A DNA stretch of 64,000 nt from Lepas anatifera (Eukaryota; Arthropoda; Thecostraca; Lepadidae), in contig JAOTON010002228.1 of NCBI GenBank assembly GCA_034440635.1, forward strand, positions 100,001-164,000. Direction: 5' to 3'. The first letter of the stretch is position 1. Each line of letters starts with the position of its first letter. Below are positions 39,889 through 50,535 of this stretch, piece by piece. A program made the position numbers and the translations under genes. The notes beneath the pieces were generated by a model. The model worked only from the letters and a program-made list of their open reading frames with translations. It did not search any database and was not told the DNA's origin.

Positions 39889-40650
39889 CAGTGGCGGATC
39901 CAGGCCATTAGTATGGGGGGTGGGGCTAAGGAGCTCGAGCATAGGCGGATCCAAGACATCAGTACCGGGGTGGGACTAGTGAGCTCGAGCATAGGCGGAT
40001 CGAGGACATCAGTACGGGGTGGGGCTAAGGAGCTCGAGCATAGGCGGATCCAGTACATCAGTACGGGGTGGGGCTAAGGAGCTCGAGCATAGGCGGATCC
40101 AGGACATCAGGAGCGGGTTGGAACTCGGGACCTCTAGCATAAGCGGATCCAGGACATCAATACGGGGGTGGGGCTAAGGAGCTCGAGCATAGGCGGATCC
40201 AGGACATCAGTAGGGGGTGGGGCTAAGAAGCTCCAGCATAGGCGGATCCAGGACATCAGTTCGGGGGTGGGGTTAAGGAGCTCGAGCATAGGCGGATCCA
40301 GGACATCAGTACAGGGGTGGGGCTAAGGAGCTCGAGCATGGGCGGATCCAGGACATCAGTACGGGGTGGGGTAAGGAGCTCGAGCATAGGCAGATCCAGG
40401 ACATCAGTACGGGGTGGGGCTAGGGAGCTCGAGCATAGGCGGATCTAGGACAGTACGAAGGTGGGGCTAGGGAGTTCGAGCATAGGCGGATCCAGGACAT
40501 CAGTAAGGGGGTGGGGCTGAGGAGCTCGAGCATAGGCGGATCCAGGACATCAGTACGGGGATGGGCCTCAGGAGTTGGAGCATTAGCGGATCCAGGATAT
40601 CAGTTCGGTGGTGGGGCTAAGGAGCTTGAGCATAGGCGGATCAAGGATTA
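39889..40650 (+). repeat. about 50-bp tandem array, copy A (hAT-terminus-derived)
   Basis: About 15 units with the core CATAGGCGGATCCAGGACAT, a variable CAGTACGGGGGTGGGG portion and CTAAGGAGCTCGAG. The first unit begins AGTGGCGGATCCAGG, the left end of the CAGTGGCGGATC hAT MITEs of this window, suggesting that the array grew from such an end. Confidence 0.92.
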
Positions 40651-41138
40651 TCGATAGAGGAGGCACCGTCCGCAGGGCAAGGGGTGTAATCCGGAGCATA
40701 GAGCGCAACTTTTGACACGTAAAATCCTTCCGATGGGCGCCAATTTTTGCATCTTAGGGGGAAAGGGTGGGAAGTGACATTTCAAGGGTGCCATCGAATA
40801 TTTGAGGGGCGCCGTGGCCATTTCAGGGGGTGCTGAGGATCGACCAAAGGGGGGGGTGCACGTGCCTCCTATCCCCCCCGCTACCCTGAATTCACCTTTT
40901 AGCTCCAGCCTCTCTGCCATTGCCTCCAAACATCCTTTGCTCATGCTATAGCTCTAGGCATTTTCACATGGGGGGACTTAAGCCCACTAGCCTCGCCCCT
41001 TGTATCCGCTATCGTATTTAGACATGTAAATAATATATAAATCTCGTTGCACTCTATTCCATATTGTCAAACAATATTAATGAGAGGAAATCGGTCATGC
41101 AGATTTTGAATCCGGTCTTCAGGTCAATGAAAGGTCAC
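40651..41138. other. MITE-like G-rich segment then start of the GCGCATGCGC block
   Basis: Shares sequence with 55290-55700: GGGGTGTAATCCGG, AAAATCCTTCCGAT and a CTAGCCTCGCCCCTTGTATCCGC end. No gene. It forms the junction between the 50-bp array and the TGCGCATGCGCA-containing block. Confidence 0.6.
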
Positions 41139-41150
41139 TGCGCATGCGCA
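41139..41150. promoter_or_regulatory. TGCGCATGCGCA palindrome (NRF-1-type site)
   Basis: An exact 12-bp palindrome matching the NRF-1/Ewg consensus. Six more exact copies lie at 45442-45453, 45578-45589, 47845-47856, 48113-48124, 55921-55932 and 56057-56068, with degenerate ones between. Binding is inferred from the motif only. Confidence 0.5.
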
Positions 41151-41159
41151 GTGGAACTA

Positions 41160-41825
41160 GGGCAATTCCAGCACCAATCGACCAGCCAAATGGCAAATCT
41201 ACACGGTACCTCTTCGATTTTCTTCAAAATAATTTTATAGGGTTCTCATGGGCCGTAAAGACGAATCTGAAAGTTTTAGCTCGATTGGAGTAAAACTTTA
41301 GAAGTTATTGCCTCAGGCATTTTTTGAAAATCTGCTTACAGTGCATTTTTTAGGTGATCATAAAACCCACAGAGACTGATGAAATATGCTTAAAGTATAT
41401 ATTTTCCTGTCTGAAATGCGCCGAAGAACTCGAATCTGAAGTCTATTTGACCTTAGGTCACTTGTGAAAAAAGTTGTGATTTGACCTTGACCTAGGGTCA
41501 CATTCAAAATTTGCTGGTACACCTTTTGTTCAAAATGGCATATTCCAAATTAAAGATTGAACTTTTCTCCTTCCATTAAAATAGGTTAGAACATCCGTTT
41601 TTTATATCTACTAGTGTTTTTAACACGCTTAGTGGAGGGTAGCGTGGCATCAACACGTAATGAAGGGGTCCCGAAATGCCTCCCCTGAGATTTCACCAAT
41701 TAAGAGGGTTAGCAAAACGCGTGTTGCGGGTTTTGTGAGGGCTGTAGAATGTGTTTTTTAGGCTAGATTTCATGGACCTAGACCAGTATCCTCAAGGTCA
41801 AATGAGGTCATAGAGGTCAAATGTA
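41160..41825 (+). repeat. left long terminal inverted repeat
   Basis: Aligns with the reverse complement of 44670-45322 with substitutions and small indels throughout. Contains GACCTTGACCTAGGGTCA words. Confidence 0.85.
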
Positions 41826-42312
41826 GGCCGTACCTGACACTTAGCGAAATGCCGTTACTGTGCGAAACAAAGTCGCGAATACACTTTGAGCGGGCAAATT
41901 TCATAAAGAGAAGATATAAATTGTTCTCTGGAATATTTAGGTCGAGGTCGGTCAAGGTAATTGGCAATGACACCACAACGTGAGATATTTCCATAATGGA
42001 TGCACATACGTTGAAGCTTGCATAGAAGCAACCATTAAGCAATCAATGAGTTTGACCTTGACCCACGGTCTTTGGCCTGTGACCTGGAACTTATCATTCT
42101 GTAACCTCAGCTGTAACATAAAAACATCATACACGTATTGCCAGGGAACTTCATGTGACCGAAAGCTGTGCGATCAACAATTGCGATAATGTTTATATGA
42201 CCTTGGTCTGTAACCTATGATCTAGTGAAATGATCTTAACATACAACTCTGACGATGCTACGTTTTCGTCGCATCGCTAGGTCTGCAATGCATTTGAACT
42301 GGTGTGACCGCA

Positions 42313-42538
42313 CATAGGCGTCGGAAAAGAAGGCCAGGGGGCCTGGCCCCCACTTTTTGGCCCAAAATTTCCTTATCTCAGTCAAAATGGGAGAAAACCT
42401 GAAATTTGCATAAACGGTAACTGTGGAGGGCATCGAGGAGCCCAAATTTGAACAGTTTTTGGTCATATCATGGAAAGGTTTTTGTCAGCATCAGGTTTAA
42501 GTTTGACTGGCCCCACTTTTTTCCGGTGGCGGTGCTTA
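42313..42538. mobile_element. 226-bp hAT-like MITE
   Basis: CATAGGCGTCGGAA at the left and an inverted, diverged end (CATAAGCACCGCCACCGGA) at the right. The flanks TGTGACCGCA (42303-42312, 42539-42548) match over 10 bp, of which 8 would be the hAT duplication. Interior with GGCCAGGGGGCCTGGCCCCC. Confidence 0.75.
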
Positions 42539-42548
42539 TGTGACCGCA

Positions 42549-43185
42549 GATTATGGCTATTTAGAAATATACATCTGATTTTGTAAGCCTGTAGGTCAGT
42601 CAGTGCGTAAACATAGAGGACAGATTTTCAAAGTTCTTTCCAAAATTAACTCGCTCATCGATGTTGTTTTTCTGCAATGAAGGGTTTCCGGCCACCTCGG
42701 GTAATTATGCTTAAGCCCTGTCCGACTGCGTGTTAATGCTCATTACAGTGCTTTAAAGGATGATGATAACTCGTCGCTGGGGCTTCGACAGCATATTGGA
42801 AAGGTAGTGGGACAAAATGGTGATACAATAGGAACAGTGCTAGAAGTCTGAAGAAAGCCAAATAAGGCAATCGTGGTTTTCCGTGTTCATATATAGAACT
42901 CGCCTATCGCGTCGATTCAAATAAGTTTTTTTCTGCATCGGACCGAAGCAAGCATTTTCCACTCGCGAGTTAGTACTAGAGCAATACTCTCTCCTTGCCG
43001 ATATCTTTGCGCGATTTTACTCTCCTTGAAGTTAAAGGAAGCAAGCATTTGTCAACACGTGGAAAAATATGTATGTATGTACACCGGACACCGGTTTGCA
43101 ACAATGCACCGAAATACGGGAGCCGGCGCCTCCATGAGCTGTCTTTGTGCTGAGCTGACCTTACGCTGTCACAGTAGGCAGCTCT
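42549..43185. other. interior of long-TIR element, no recognisable coding
   Basis: Probably 3-prime part of the transposase gene on the minus strand, too decayed to read. The stretch just left of the MITE at 43194 continues the exon interrupted by that MITE for a short distance. Confidence 0.4.
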
Positions 43186-43193
43186 GTTCCGTC

Positions 43194-43588
43194 CAGTGGC
43201 GGATCCAGGGGGAAGCAAAAACGGCATGTCCCCCAAATGGAAAGCTAGGGGCAAAACTATGTTTTTGCCCCCCTCCCCCAAGCGGTCGACCTGCTTTATG
43301 CCCCGACTCATTTTTAATTTATAAGCAAGATTTCGGTGCTTCAACTCTCAACTTCAAACAGAACCAGCTAAGTTCAGGGTAAATATTGGGTCTTGGATAG
43401 AAAAAAGTATTTTGTGCCCATACTTTTTCACCCCGTGACGTTTTTTTGCCTTTTGGCTCAAATATCCCAAATCCTACTGTCAAATCATATTGTTGTAGCA
43501 CAATTTTTCACTGCGTGACGTTTTTTCTCTTTTTTCCTTTTTGACTTTGGTTTGCTCCTCCCAAACCGACCGGCTAGATCTGCCACTG
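43194..43588. mobile_element. 395-bp hAT MITE with CAGTGGCGGATC ends
   Basis: CAGTGGCGGATCCAG on the left and the inverted CAGTGGCAGATCTAG on the right, with the 8-bp duplication GTTCCGTC at 43186-43193 and 43589-43596. It interrupts the transposase relic. Its end sequence is the same word that seeds the 50-bp arrays. Confidence 0.93.
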
Positions 43589-43596
43589 GTTCCGTC

Positions 43597-44470
43597 GATG
43601 TCTTCAGAGAGCTCTCGCACCTGCATGGTGTTCAGGTTTACGGGTGTGAAACGATGAAACCGTTGGGTGCCCTTGATCTTCAACGCCGAGCTGTACCACT
43701 GTATCAGTCGTTTTGACATTTCAAAGACCTCCTCTCTACTGACAAACGCGAAATGGATTGTGGTGTCGAAGTATTGCGTCAGAAAAGAGAACATCAATAG
43801 AAGATCCAAGATCTGATCCTTTTCTTCTCTCCTTTACCTTGCTTACCTTGGCTGTTCTTCTAACTTTACCGCCAACTCCGTCACAGGCATTCTTCCCGTG
43901 GCTGGTAGCAAAAAGCGTTATTCACATGGTATTTGAAAGTCTGTCTGGATGATAACAAGCATTGATAAAGTGAAAATTGTTTTTGTATTGGCCACCGCAC
44001 CCGTCTGATACGCAATGTGTTTTCTTCAAACTTGGCATGTGGGTGCGTAGCCAAGGTACGGGTTTGTGCTGCAAGATATGAGCCATGACGTGAGAGTGCT
44101 TTAAGTCGTCACTTAAAAAAACTTCTACTGCACCGGACTCCATCCTCAATCCAGTATGGAACAAAAAGGTGTACAGTCACCTGCTTTGCAGACCAGTGAT
44201 ACGACTGAGCAGCATTTTGCGCAGCACATGTATTATTTTCTGATAAGTCATCGATGACTACGGCTTTCCCCCTTTGGTGCCTTTTCCTTCCAGTTTGCTA
44301 TATAATGCCCTTGAGCCATATATATGTAGTGGTGATGGGTAAGGTTACATACATTCTCACTCAGGGGATCAACAAATCGCTCTATATTATCCACGAAATC
44401 CGAACGCGTCGATTCTCTCTCTGATTTTGACCATTCTTTGAACGTAATATCTTCAGAAGCCATTTGCACG
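43597..44470 (-). pseudogene. multi-exon transposase-like relic, invertebrate SDGxxxQYKN family
   Basis: Minus-strand pieces in order: an N-terminal segment with DFVDNIERFVDPL and HYIYMAQGHYIANWKEKA (44248-44469); SENNTCAAQNAAQSYHW then SAKQVTVHLF (about 44160-44243); VFLSDDLKHSHVMAHILQHK then THCVSDGCGGQYKNNFHF (43960-44135); SHGKNACDGVGGKVRRTAK (43848-43901) followed directly by a GTAAGC donor; and a last piece with FAFVSREEVFEM ... IKGTQRFHRFTPV (43600-43780). This order is what I recall of a large uncharacterised invertebrate gene family (ATSHGKGxCDGxGG, SDGxxxQYKN). Frames change and a TGA lies just before the SHGK motif, so it is dead. The family name is not known to me. A DDE-type role is inference from its position inside long inverted repeats. 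Confidence 0.72.
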
Positions 44471-44669
44471 GAGTCAAAAGAGTATAAATACTCCCTAACC
44501 TCTTCCTATCTAGGGCTCCTTTGACGTGAGGGTGTCCACTGTCACCGTACTGTTATATTTTTCAATATCACTGTTTCAATATATCACTGTTATATATTTC
44601 AAACGTTTCGCAACTTTTTCCGTATAATCACGGCACTTCACTAAAGGTGTCCGGTATGACGTACATACA

Positions 44670-45322
44670 TTTAACATATATGACCTGATTTGACCTTAAA
44701 GATATAGATATAAGTCCATACAATTGAGCTCAAATAAAACAGTTTACAGGCCTCACAAATCCCGGAACATGTGTTTTCCTAACCCTCTTAATTGGCAAGA
44801 TTTCAGGGGAGGCATTTCGGGACCCCCTTCATTACGTGTTGACACCAGACCATCCTCCACTGTGCGTGTTAAAAACACTAGTAGATATAAAAAACGGATG
44901 TTCTAACCTATTTTATTGGACGGAAAAAAGTTCAATCTTAAATTTGAGATATTCCATTTTGAAAACAAGGTGTACCAGCAAATTTGGGACATGACCTTAG
45001 GTCAAGGTCAAATCATAATTATTTTCAAAAGTGACCTAGGGTCAAACGGACTTCAGATTCGAGTTTTTCGGTTCATTTCAGACAGGAAAAGGTATATTTA
45101 ATACATAGTTCATCAGTCTCTGTGGGTTGTATGGTCATCTAAAAAATGCACTGTAAGCAGATTTTCAAAAAATATCTGAGGCAATAACTTCTAAAGTTTT
45201 ATTCCGATTGAGCTGAAACTCTCAGCTTCAGCTTCGGGGTCCATGAGAACCCTATATGCCAATTTTAAAGAAAATCGGAGAGGTACCGTGTAGGCCTTGG
45301 TCGATTGGTGCTGGAATTGCGC
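44670..45322 (-). repeat. right long terminal inverted repeat
   Basis: Partner of 41160-41825. Confidence 0.85.
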
Positions 45323-46215
45323 ACTAATGGTAACAGAGGCTATCCCGGCAACCTACGGGCTGATTTTTTTGAAATTTTGTGAACAAGAAAATGACACGGA
45401 GTGAAAACCACAAATAATGTCATAGTGAAGCTGCACTGCCCTGCGCATGCGCAGTAAAAATCTTAAAGATAAGCCTTAAAGGTGAGGATATTTCAGAAGA
45501 GGACATGGACAAAGCAGAGCGAACATGCTTAAATTTAGTATGAAAGTTTTGACACCCTTGCTTACTTCAAAGGTAAGTGCGCATGCGCATTAGAACTTAT
45601 GGTCAGGGAGGCTATCTTGGGAGCCAATAGACCGATTGGGCTAAAAATTTGAGAGTAATAGCAGAATACTATCTGCTAATCCCAATTCACGGAATTATGA
45701 CATTGCATTGTGCTGCGCATGCTCAGTATGAATTCTAAGAAATATTAGGCTATAAGGTATGGTTTAGTTCAGGAGACAAACAAACGACATACCAACATGC
45801 TTCAGTCAATTATAACGGTATCTTCGCTCTCATTCACTGCAGACTTTACTGCGCATGCAGACTGGGACTTAGGATAACCGAAGCTAACTCGGCAACAAAT
45901 AGGCTGAATTTTGTGAAGATCTCCATGTATAGGTGAAATATGGTCGGCAAACCCATAATATTTTATATTGTATCTCCTTTCTTCTGCGCATAGCCACTCT
46001 TTACTTAACAAACCAAACTTTATACGTGTGATTATTTATGTGATGACATGAACAGACGACAAACGTGGCGCAGTGTGCAGAGACAAGTTAGTTTAGGAAA
46101 ACATGGACTTACACATGGGACTGAATGTAGTCAGAATGTGAACATTAGACCTCAAGTCCCAACATCGCGTTAGTATATGTATCATACTGCTGAAAACACT
46201 CGCCTGTCAATCGAA
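45323..46215. repeat. GCGCATGCGC block (copy 1, continuing from 41138)
   Basis: Homologous to 47740-48760, 52960-53310 (partial) and 55690-56705. Contains palindromes at about 130-150-bp spacing and ends in GGTTTGCCTAACGTACATTGTC just before the GCCGAGGCCGCAGGCCGAGGT hinge. Non-coding. Confidence 0.85.
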
Positions 46216-47090
46216 CGGTTTGCCTAACGTACATTGTCACCGGCTTCTCCTGCGCCAGAGCGGCACGTGCCGAGGCCGCAGGCCGAGGTTGTCCGTAGTA
46301 GTAGTTGTCTGTTCTGAGGACTGGTTTCAGATACTTGAAACTTGCAGGGATGAAAGGCAGGAACCCATAAAAAATCCCGACGGCTGCAGATTTTCGAATT
46401 TTGCAAAAACGTTTCCAAAATTTTGGATTATATTTTTCAAAACTTTTATTTTTCTATTTTTCTATTTTTAGTCTACAGCTCTCAAACTTACACTCTTTTA
46501 CACACAATCAATTACCAGTTGTTGCTCAAATTTTGAAGCAAAAAATCCAAATTTGTACTTCCAAAATGATTTTTTGAAACTTTTACCTCCAACTTGTAAG
46601 GAAATGCATTACCAAAGTTATAAGTTCGAAATATCTGAAGATATGATGCTAGGTGTTCCAAACTGGATTTTTACAGACAGAATGGACTGTGCATTACTGC
46701 ACAGACACTAAACTGAACCAAAAGCATAATTTTGAAGGTCAGTTTTGGCCCTTTTTCCAAAACATTGCAATTATGGCCTAAAATTTTAAAACCATATAAC
46801 TTTCAAAATTCTGGACATTTTTGAGTGCAGTTTCCTTTGTTGAGATGGGTATTGTCATTACAACAACATATTCTAAACTCAAATTTCTGAGTTAATGGGA
46901 AATATTTTTCTGCAAAAAAATACAATATTTTTTTTGTTTTTTTGGGAATTTATGACTATATATTTCCAAATTTTCTTTTCAAAATTGGGACCAAAAAAAG
47001 CCCGGCTCAAGTTCTACAACCGTCTGCCTGACCATACCCGCGCGTCTCCCATAGGTTTTGAGCTATATGATGACAAAGACTGAATTTGAT
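46216..47090. repeat. block M, type 2 (copy 1)
   Basis: CCGGCTTCTCCTGCGCCAGAG..., a short (GTA/GTT) run, then TCTGTTCTGAGGACTGG and about 750 bp of AT-rich sequence. Near-identical to 53310-54160. Ends near CCCGGCTCAAGTTCTACAAC. Non-coding. Confidence 0.88.
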
Positions 47091-47740
47091 GCGGTTTTCA
47101 TAGATTGTCATAGATTCATCACGTGATAAAGTGCCTTTATACTCAACTGAGATATATGGCTCTCTCTATACTTGTAGTATGGGAAATTATGAGCTCTGCC
47201 GTTTTTGTTTCATGACGCTCAGACGACTAGTTCGCCACTGAGGGGCAAAATACTTCGGTCCCGTTTTCCGCAGGAGTCGTGACGTTATTCTGCCCTTCTT
47301 GCATGGACCTTCTGTGCTGCGGCAGTTGGCTGCAGGCGGTAAATGCGTGCAAGAAAGGCATAACATTTTTATCCGAGTGCATACAGCGGGTGGCTAGCCG
47401 GTCGGGGCGGACGGGAACCTGACTAGAGGGCAGAGGGTGCCGAGGCGTGTTTAGAGATCCGAGGAAGTGAGCAGTGATGCCCTCAGGTATCTAGGGAACG
47501 GTAGCAGGGTCCAGAGGCGTGCTGGGATAGCTCATGGGAAACATTTCGGACGGGGGAGCAGTGAGGAAGGGGGCTGGTACGGGACTGGAGCCTTCCCCGC
47601 CATTGCCTCGGAACAGCTTCTGTGTTTGTATTAACCATAGATATTCTGACATTGGGGGGGGAACTTCAGCCCCTGGCTCCGCCCATTGTATCTACCACCA
47701 TTTGAATAGCCACCATGGATGTATATAAGCATATGAAAGA
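47091..47740. other. unassigned repeat-flanking sequence
   Basis: The first part (to about 47400) is shared with 54150-54470. The second part includes a G-rich MITE-like stretch. No gene. Confidence 0.5.
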
Positions 47741-48765
47741 TTGAAGATTTCGTTGCACTCCGTACCAAATTACCGAACAATATCATTGAGAGGCAATCGA
47801 CCATGCAGATTTCGAATGTGGTATTCAGGTCAACAAAAGGTCACTGCGCATGCGCACTGGAACTAATGGTAACAGAGGCTATCTCGGCAACCTATGGGTC
47901 GATTTTCTTGAAATTTTGTGAACAGAAGAATATCACAAAATGTAAGTCAAAATTGTCATTGAAGCTGCACTGCTCTGCGAATGCGCAGCAGAAATTATGA
48001 AAATAAGCCTGAAAGGCGAGGGTATTTCAGAGGAGGACCTGAACAGAGGGAAAGCCAGCGTGCTTAAAGTTAGAATGAGTGTCTTGTCACCCTTAGTAAC
48101 AACAAAGGTCAGTGCGCATGCGCATTAGAACTTATGGTCATGGAGGCTATCTCGGGAGTCAATAGACCGATTTCGCTCAAATTTTTGCGAGTAAAAGCAG
48201 AATAGCATCTGCTAATCCTAATTGATGGCATTATGACGCTGCACTATTATGCGCATGTGCAGTAGAAATTCTAAGGAATAATAGGCTCTAAGGGATCATT
48301 TAGACCAGGAGACAAACAAACGGCATATTAACATGCTTCAGTCAACTATAACGGTATCTTTGGTCTCATTCACTGCATACGTTACTGTGCATGCGGACTG
48401 GGAGTAGGGTAACCGAAGCTAACTCGTTAACAAATTGGCTGAATTGGGTGAAAATCTGCAGGTATAGGTGAAATACGGTCGGCAAACCCATCATATTTTA
48501 TAATGTATCTCCTTTCTTCTGGTCATGCCCAGTCTTTACTTAACAAAACAACCATTATACGTGTGGTTATCTATGTGATGACATGAACAGAGGGCAAACG
48601 TGACGCAGTGTGCAGAGACATGTTAATGTAGCAAAACAAGGGCTTACACAGGGGATTGAATGGAGCCATAACGAGAACACAAAACCTAAAACTCCAACAT
48701 TGCGTTGTTGTAAGTATCAAACTGCTGAAAACACTCGCCTGTCAATCGAACTGTTTGGCTAACGT
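47741..48765. repeat. GCGCATGCGC block (copy 2, uninterrupted)
   Basis: The intact reference copy. Its GGAACTAATGGTAAC junction at 47859-47873 is the empty site that defines the long-TIR element at 41160-45322. Confidence 0.88.
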
Positions 48766-49760
48766 ACATTGTCACCGGCTTCTCCTGCGCCGGAGCGGCA
48801 CCTGCCGAGGCCGCAGGCCGAGGTAGTCAGAAGCCGGTGACGAACGAAGTAAGAAACGGCTTCTATTCTGACAGTTTTTCCGGTCTCGTCGTCGTTGTCT
48901 GTTGTTGTTGTTGTTGTTGTTGTTGTTGTCTGTTCTGAGCGCTGGTATCAGAGACCTAAAAATTTTGTGGATAGAAGGCACTTCCAAATGAATAAGCACC
49001 ACGGTTGTCAATTTTCAAAATTTTCAAAATTTTGCCCAGAATTTTGCATTATTTGATTTTTAACTTTTATTTTTTATTTTTTACTAATTCATCTACAGTC
49101 TTCAAACTTGCCCCTTTTACATCAGACAAATTTGTCGTTCACACAAAAAGTTGGAAAGAAAAAGCTTTAAATTTAGGGCTCTAAATTAGCTTTTAAACTT
49201 TGCACCCTAAATTTGGCATAAAACTCATGGTCTAAACTACAGGTTCGAAATATCTGAAGCTACAGCAGTTCAGGTTCTGAGTCAAATATCAACTTAACGG
49301 CCGGTTTGTGCAGAACTGCACAAACACAGAAACAAAACAAAAACGGAAATTTAAGGGTCCTTTTTGGCCCATTCCGTGAAGGTCTCCATTTCCCAAAATA
49401 TCATTCAAACCCTTATATCTTCCGATCTAATTGATAAAAATTAGTTTCCATTTCAGATAATAAAAGAGAATAGCCTCCTTTATTATTAATTTAGAGATAG
49501 TAACTTTCAGACTAAAACTTTTTATTTTATAGGCAAAAATAAAATATAAGTTTTTAAAATTTTTATTCTCAGCCCCCTGGTTTTCAGACCATGATAGCTA
49601 CGGTATTGAGCTTAACACGGCTGGATAGAAAACTTTGTTGCCGTCATTTTTCTCACTCATACCCCCCACTTATCTCTTACGGCTTCCGCGTTATAAGCCG
49701 TAAAATACATTTCAAAGTGGTAATTTTATCAGTTCATTTTTGCTTCACACCGGGGTTTAG
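48766..49760. repeat. block M, type 1 (copy 2) with one hairpin unit
   Basis: Hinge GCCGAGGCCGCAGGCCGAGGT, then one AGAAGCCG...CGGCTTCT hairpin unit (48832-48895), (GTT)n (about 48899-48929), then TCTGTTCTGAGCGCTGG and the AT-rich body as in 38263-39100. Confidence 0.88.
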
Positions 49761-50535
49761 GGTGGTTAGAATCATTGGAGGGAAATGAAATTTTGCATGC
49801 AGCTAGGTAAGAGACATATGTCGACATTCCATCTGCATAGATATCAATGAAACACCAAGTTACCTTTACAAACATGCCGTTTCTCCACGCATCGTTGTAG
49901 CAAATCACCACGCGTCACCCCTGCGTCCACGCCGCGGCAACGCCGGCGATCGGCGCGGCCGTTTCTGTTTATTTATGGTCTGGTAAAAAAGTACCCAATA
50001 CTACCCATAATGCATCACAAGTAATTAGAGTACCGTAAAAGTCCGAGTTTACAATAAGAGTATTATGTTTCTGTTTTTGGACCATGGGTGGATCAAAGAA
50101 ATAAGTAGGCTAGGTGCCCCCCCACCCTTCTCCCCCCATCCCCCTCCCCCAACCCCCAATCGACCATCGGCGCCCTCTGAAATTGTAAAGACACGCCTCT
50201 CAAGGTCGATGACGCTCCCTGAAATGTCGCTTCCCATACGCGGATCCAGGATTGCCTATCGGGGGCGAGGTGGAAGGGGGAACTTCCTGGTGGGCGCTAT
50301 CTACACCAGGGACGCCACTTTTGGCCGGAAAAACCTATCAAGTAGGCGCTAAAACCTATCAGTAGACCCCGATACCTGCATTTTGGGGAAAACGACATTT
50401 CAGGGGGTGCCATCGAACTTTCCAGGGGTTTCCGGGACAATTTCAGGGGGTGCTAACATTCTATGGGGGGGCACCTGTCCCCTTTCCCCCTTGGATCCGC
50501 CTATGTCGTTTCGAGGGGGGGCACGGAGGTGGGGT
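49761..50535. other. no gene; G/C-homopolymer-rich MITE debris
   Basis: CCCCCC and GGGGGG runs with GGCGCCCTCTGAAAT / CGGATCCAGGATTG words at 50170-50260 and 50490 look like overlapping damaged MITEs preceding array B. Confidence 0.5.

Larger units (their letters stand above)
41160..45322 (-). mobile_element. long-TIR DNA transposon with SDGxxxQYKN-type transposase relic
   Basis: Inverted arms of about 650 bp (41160-41825 and 44670-45322), starting GGGCAATTCCAGCACCAATC on the left with one mismatch in the first ten bases on the right. The flanks are ACTA (41156-41159 and 45323-45326), and the sister block at 47857-47880 reads straight through GGAACTAATGG without the element, giving a natural empty site. 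The interior (minus strand, 43560-44470) carries a broken multi-exon gene. Two hAT MITEs have inserted inside. Confidence 0.88.

Noticed and set aside
42976..43382. Open frames spanning the left edge of the MITE at 43194
   Set aside because: They cross a MITE boundary with its 8-bp duplication, so cannot be a single gene.
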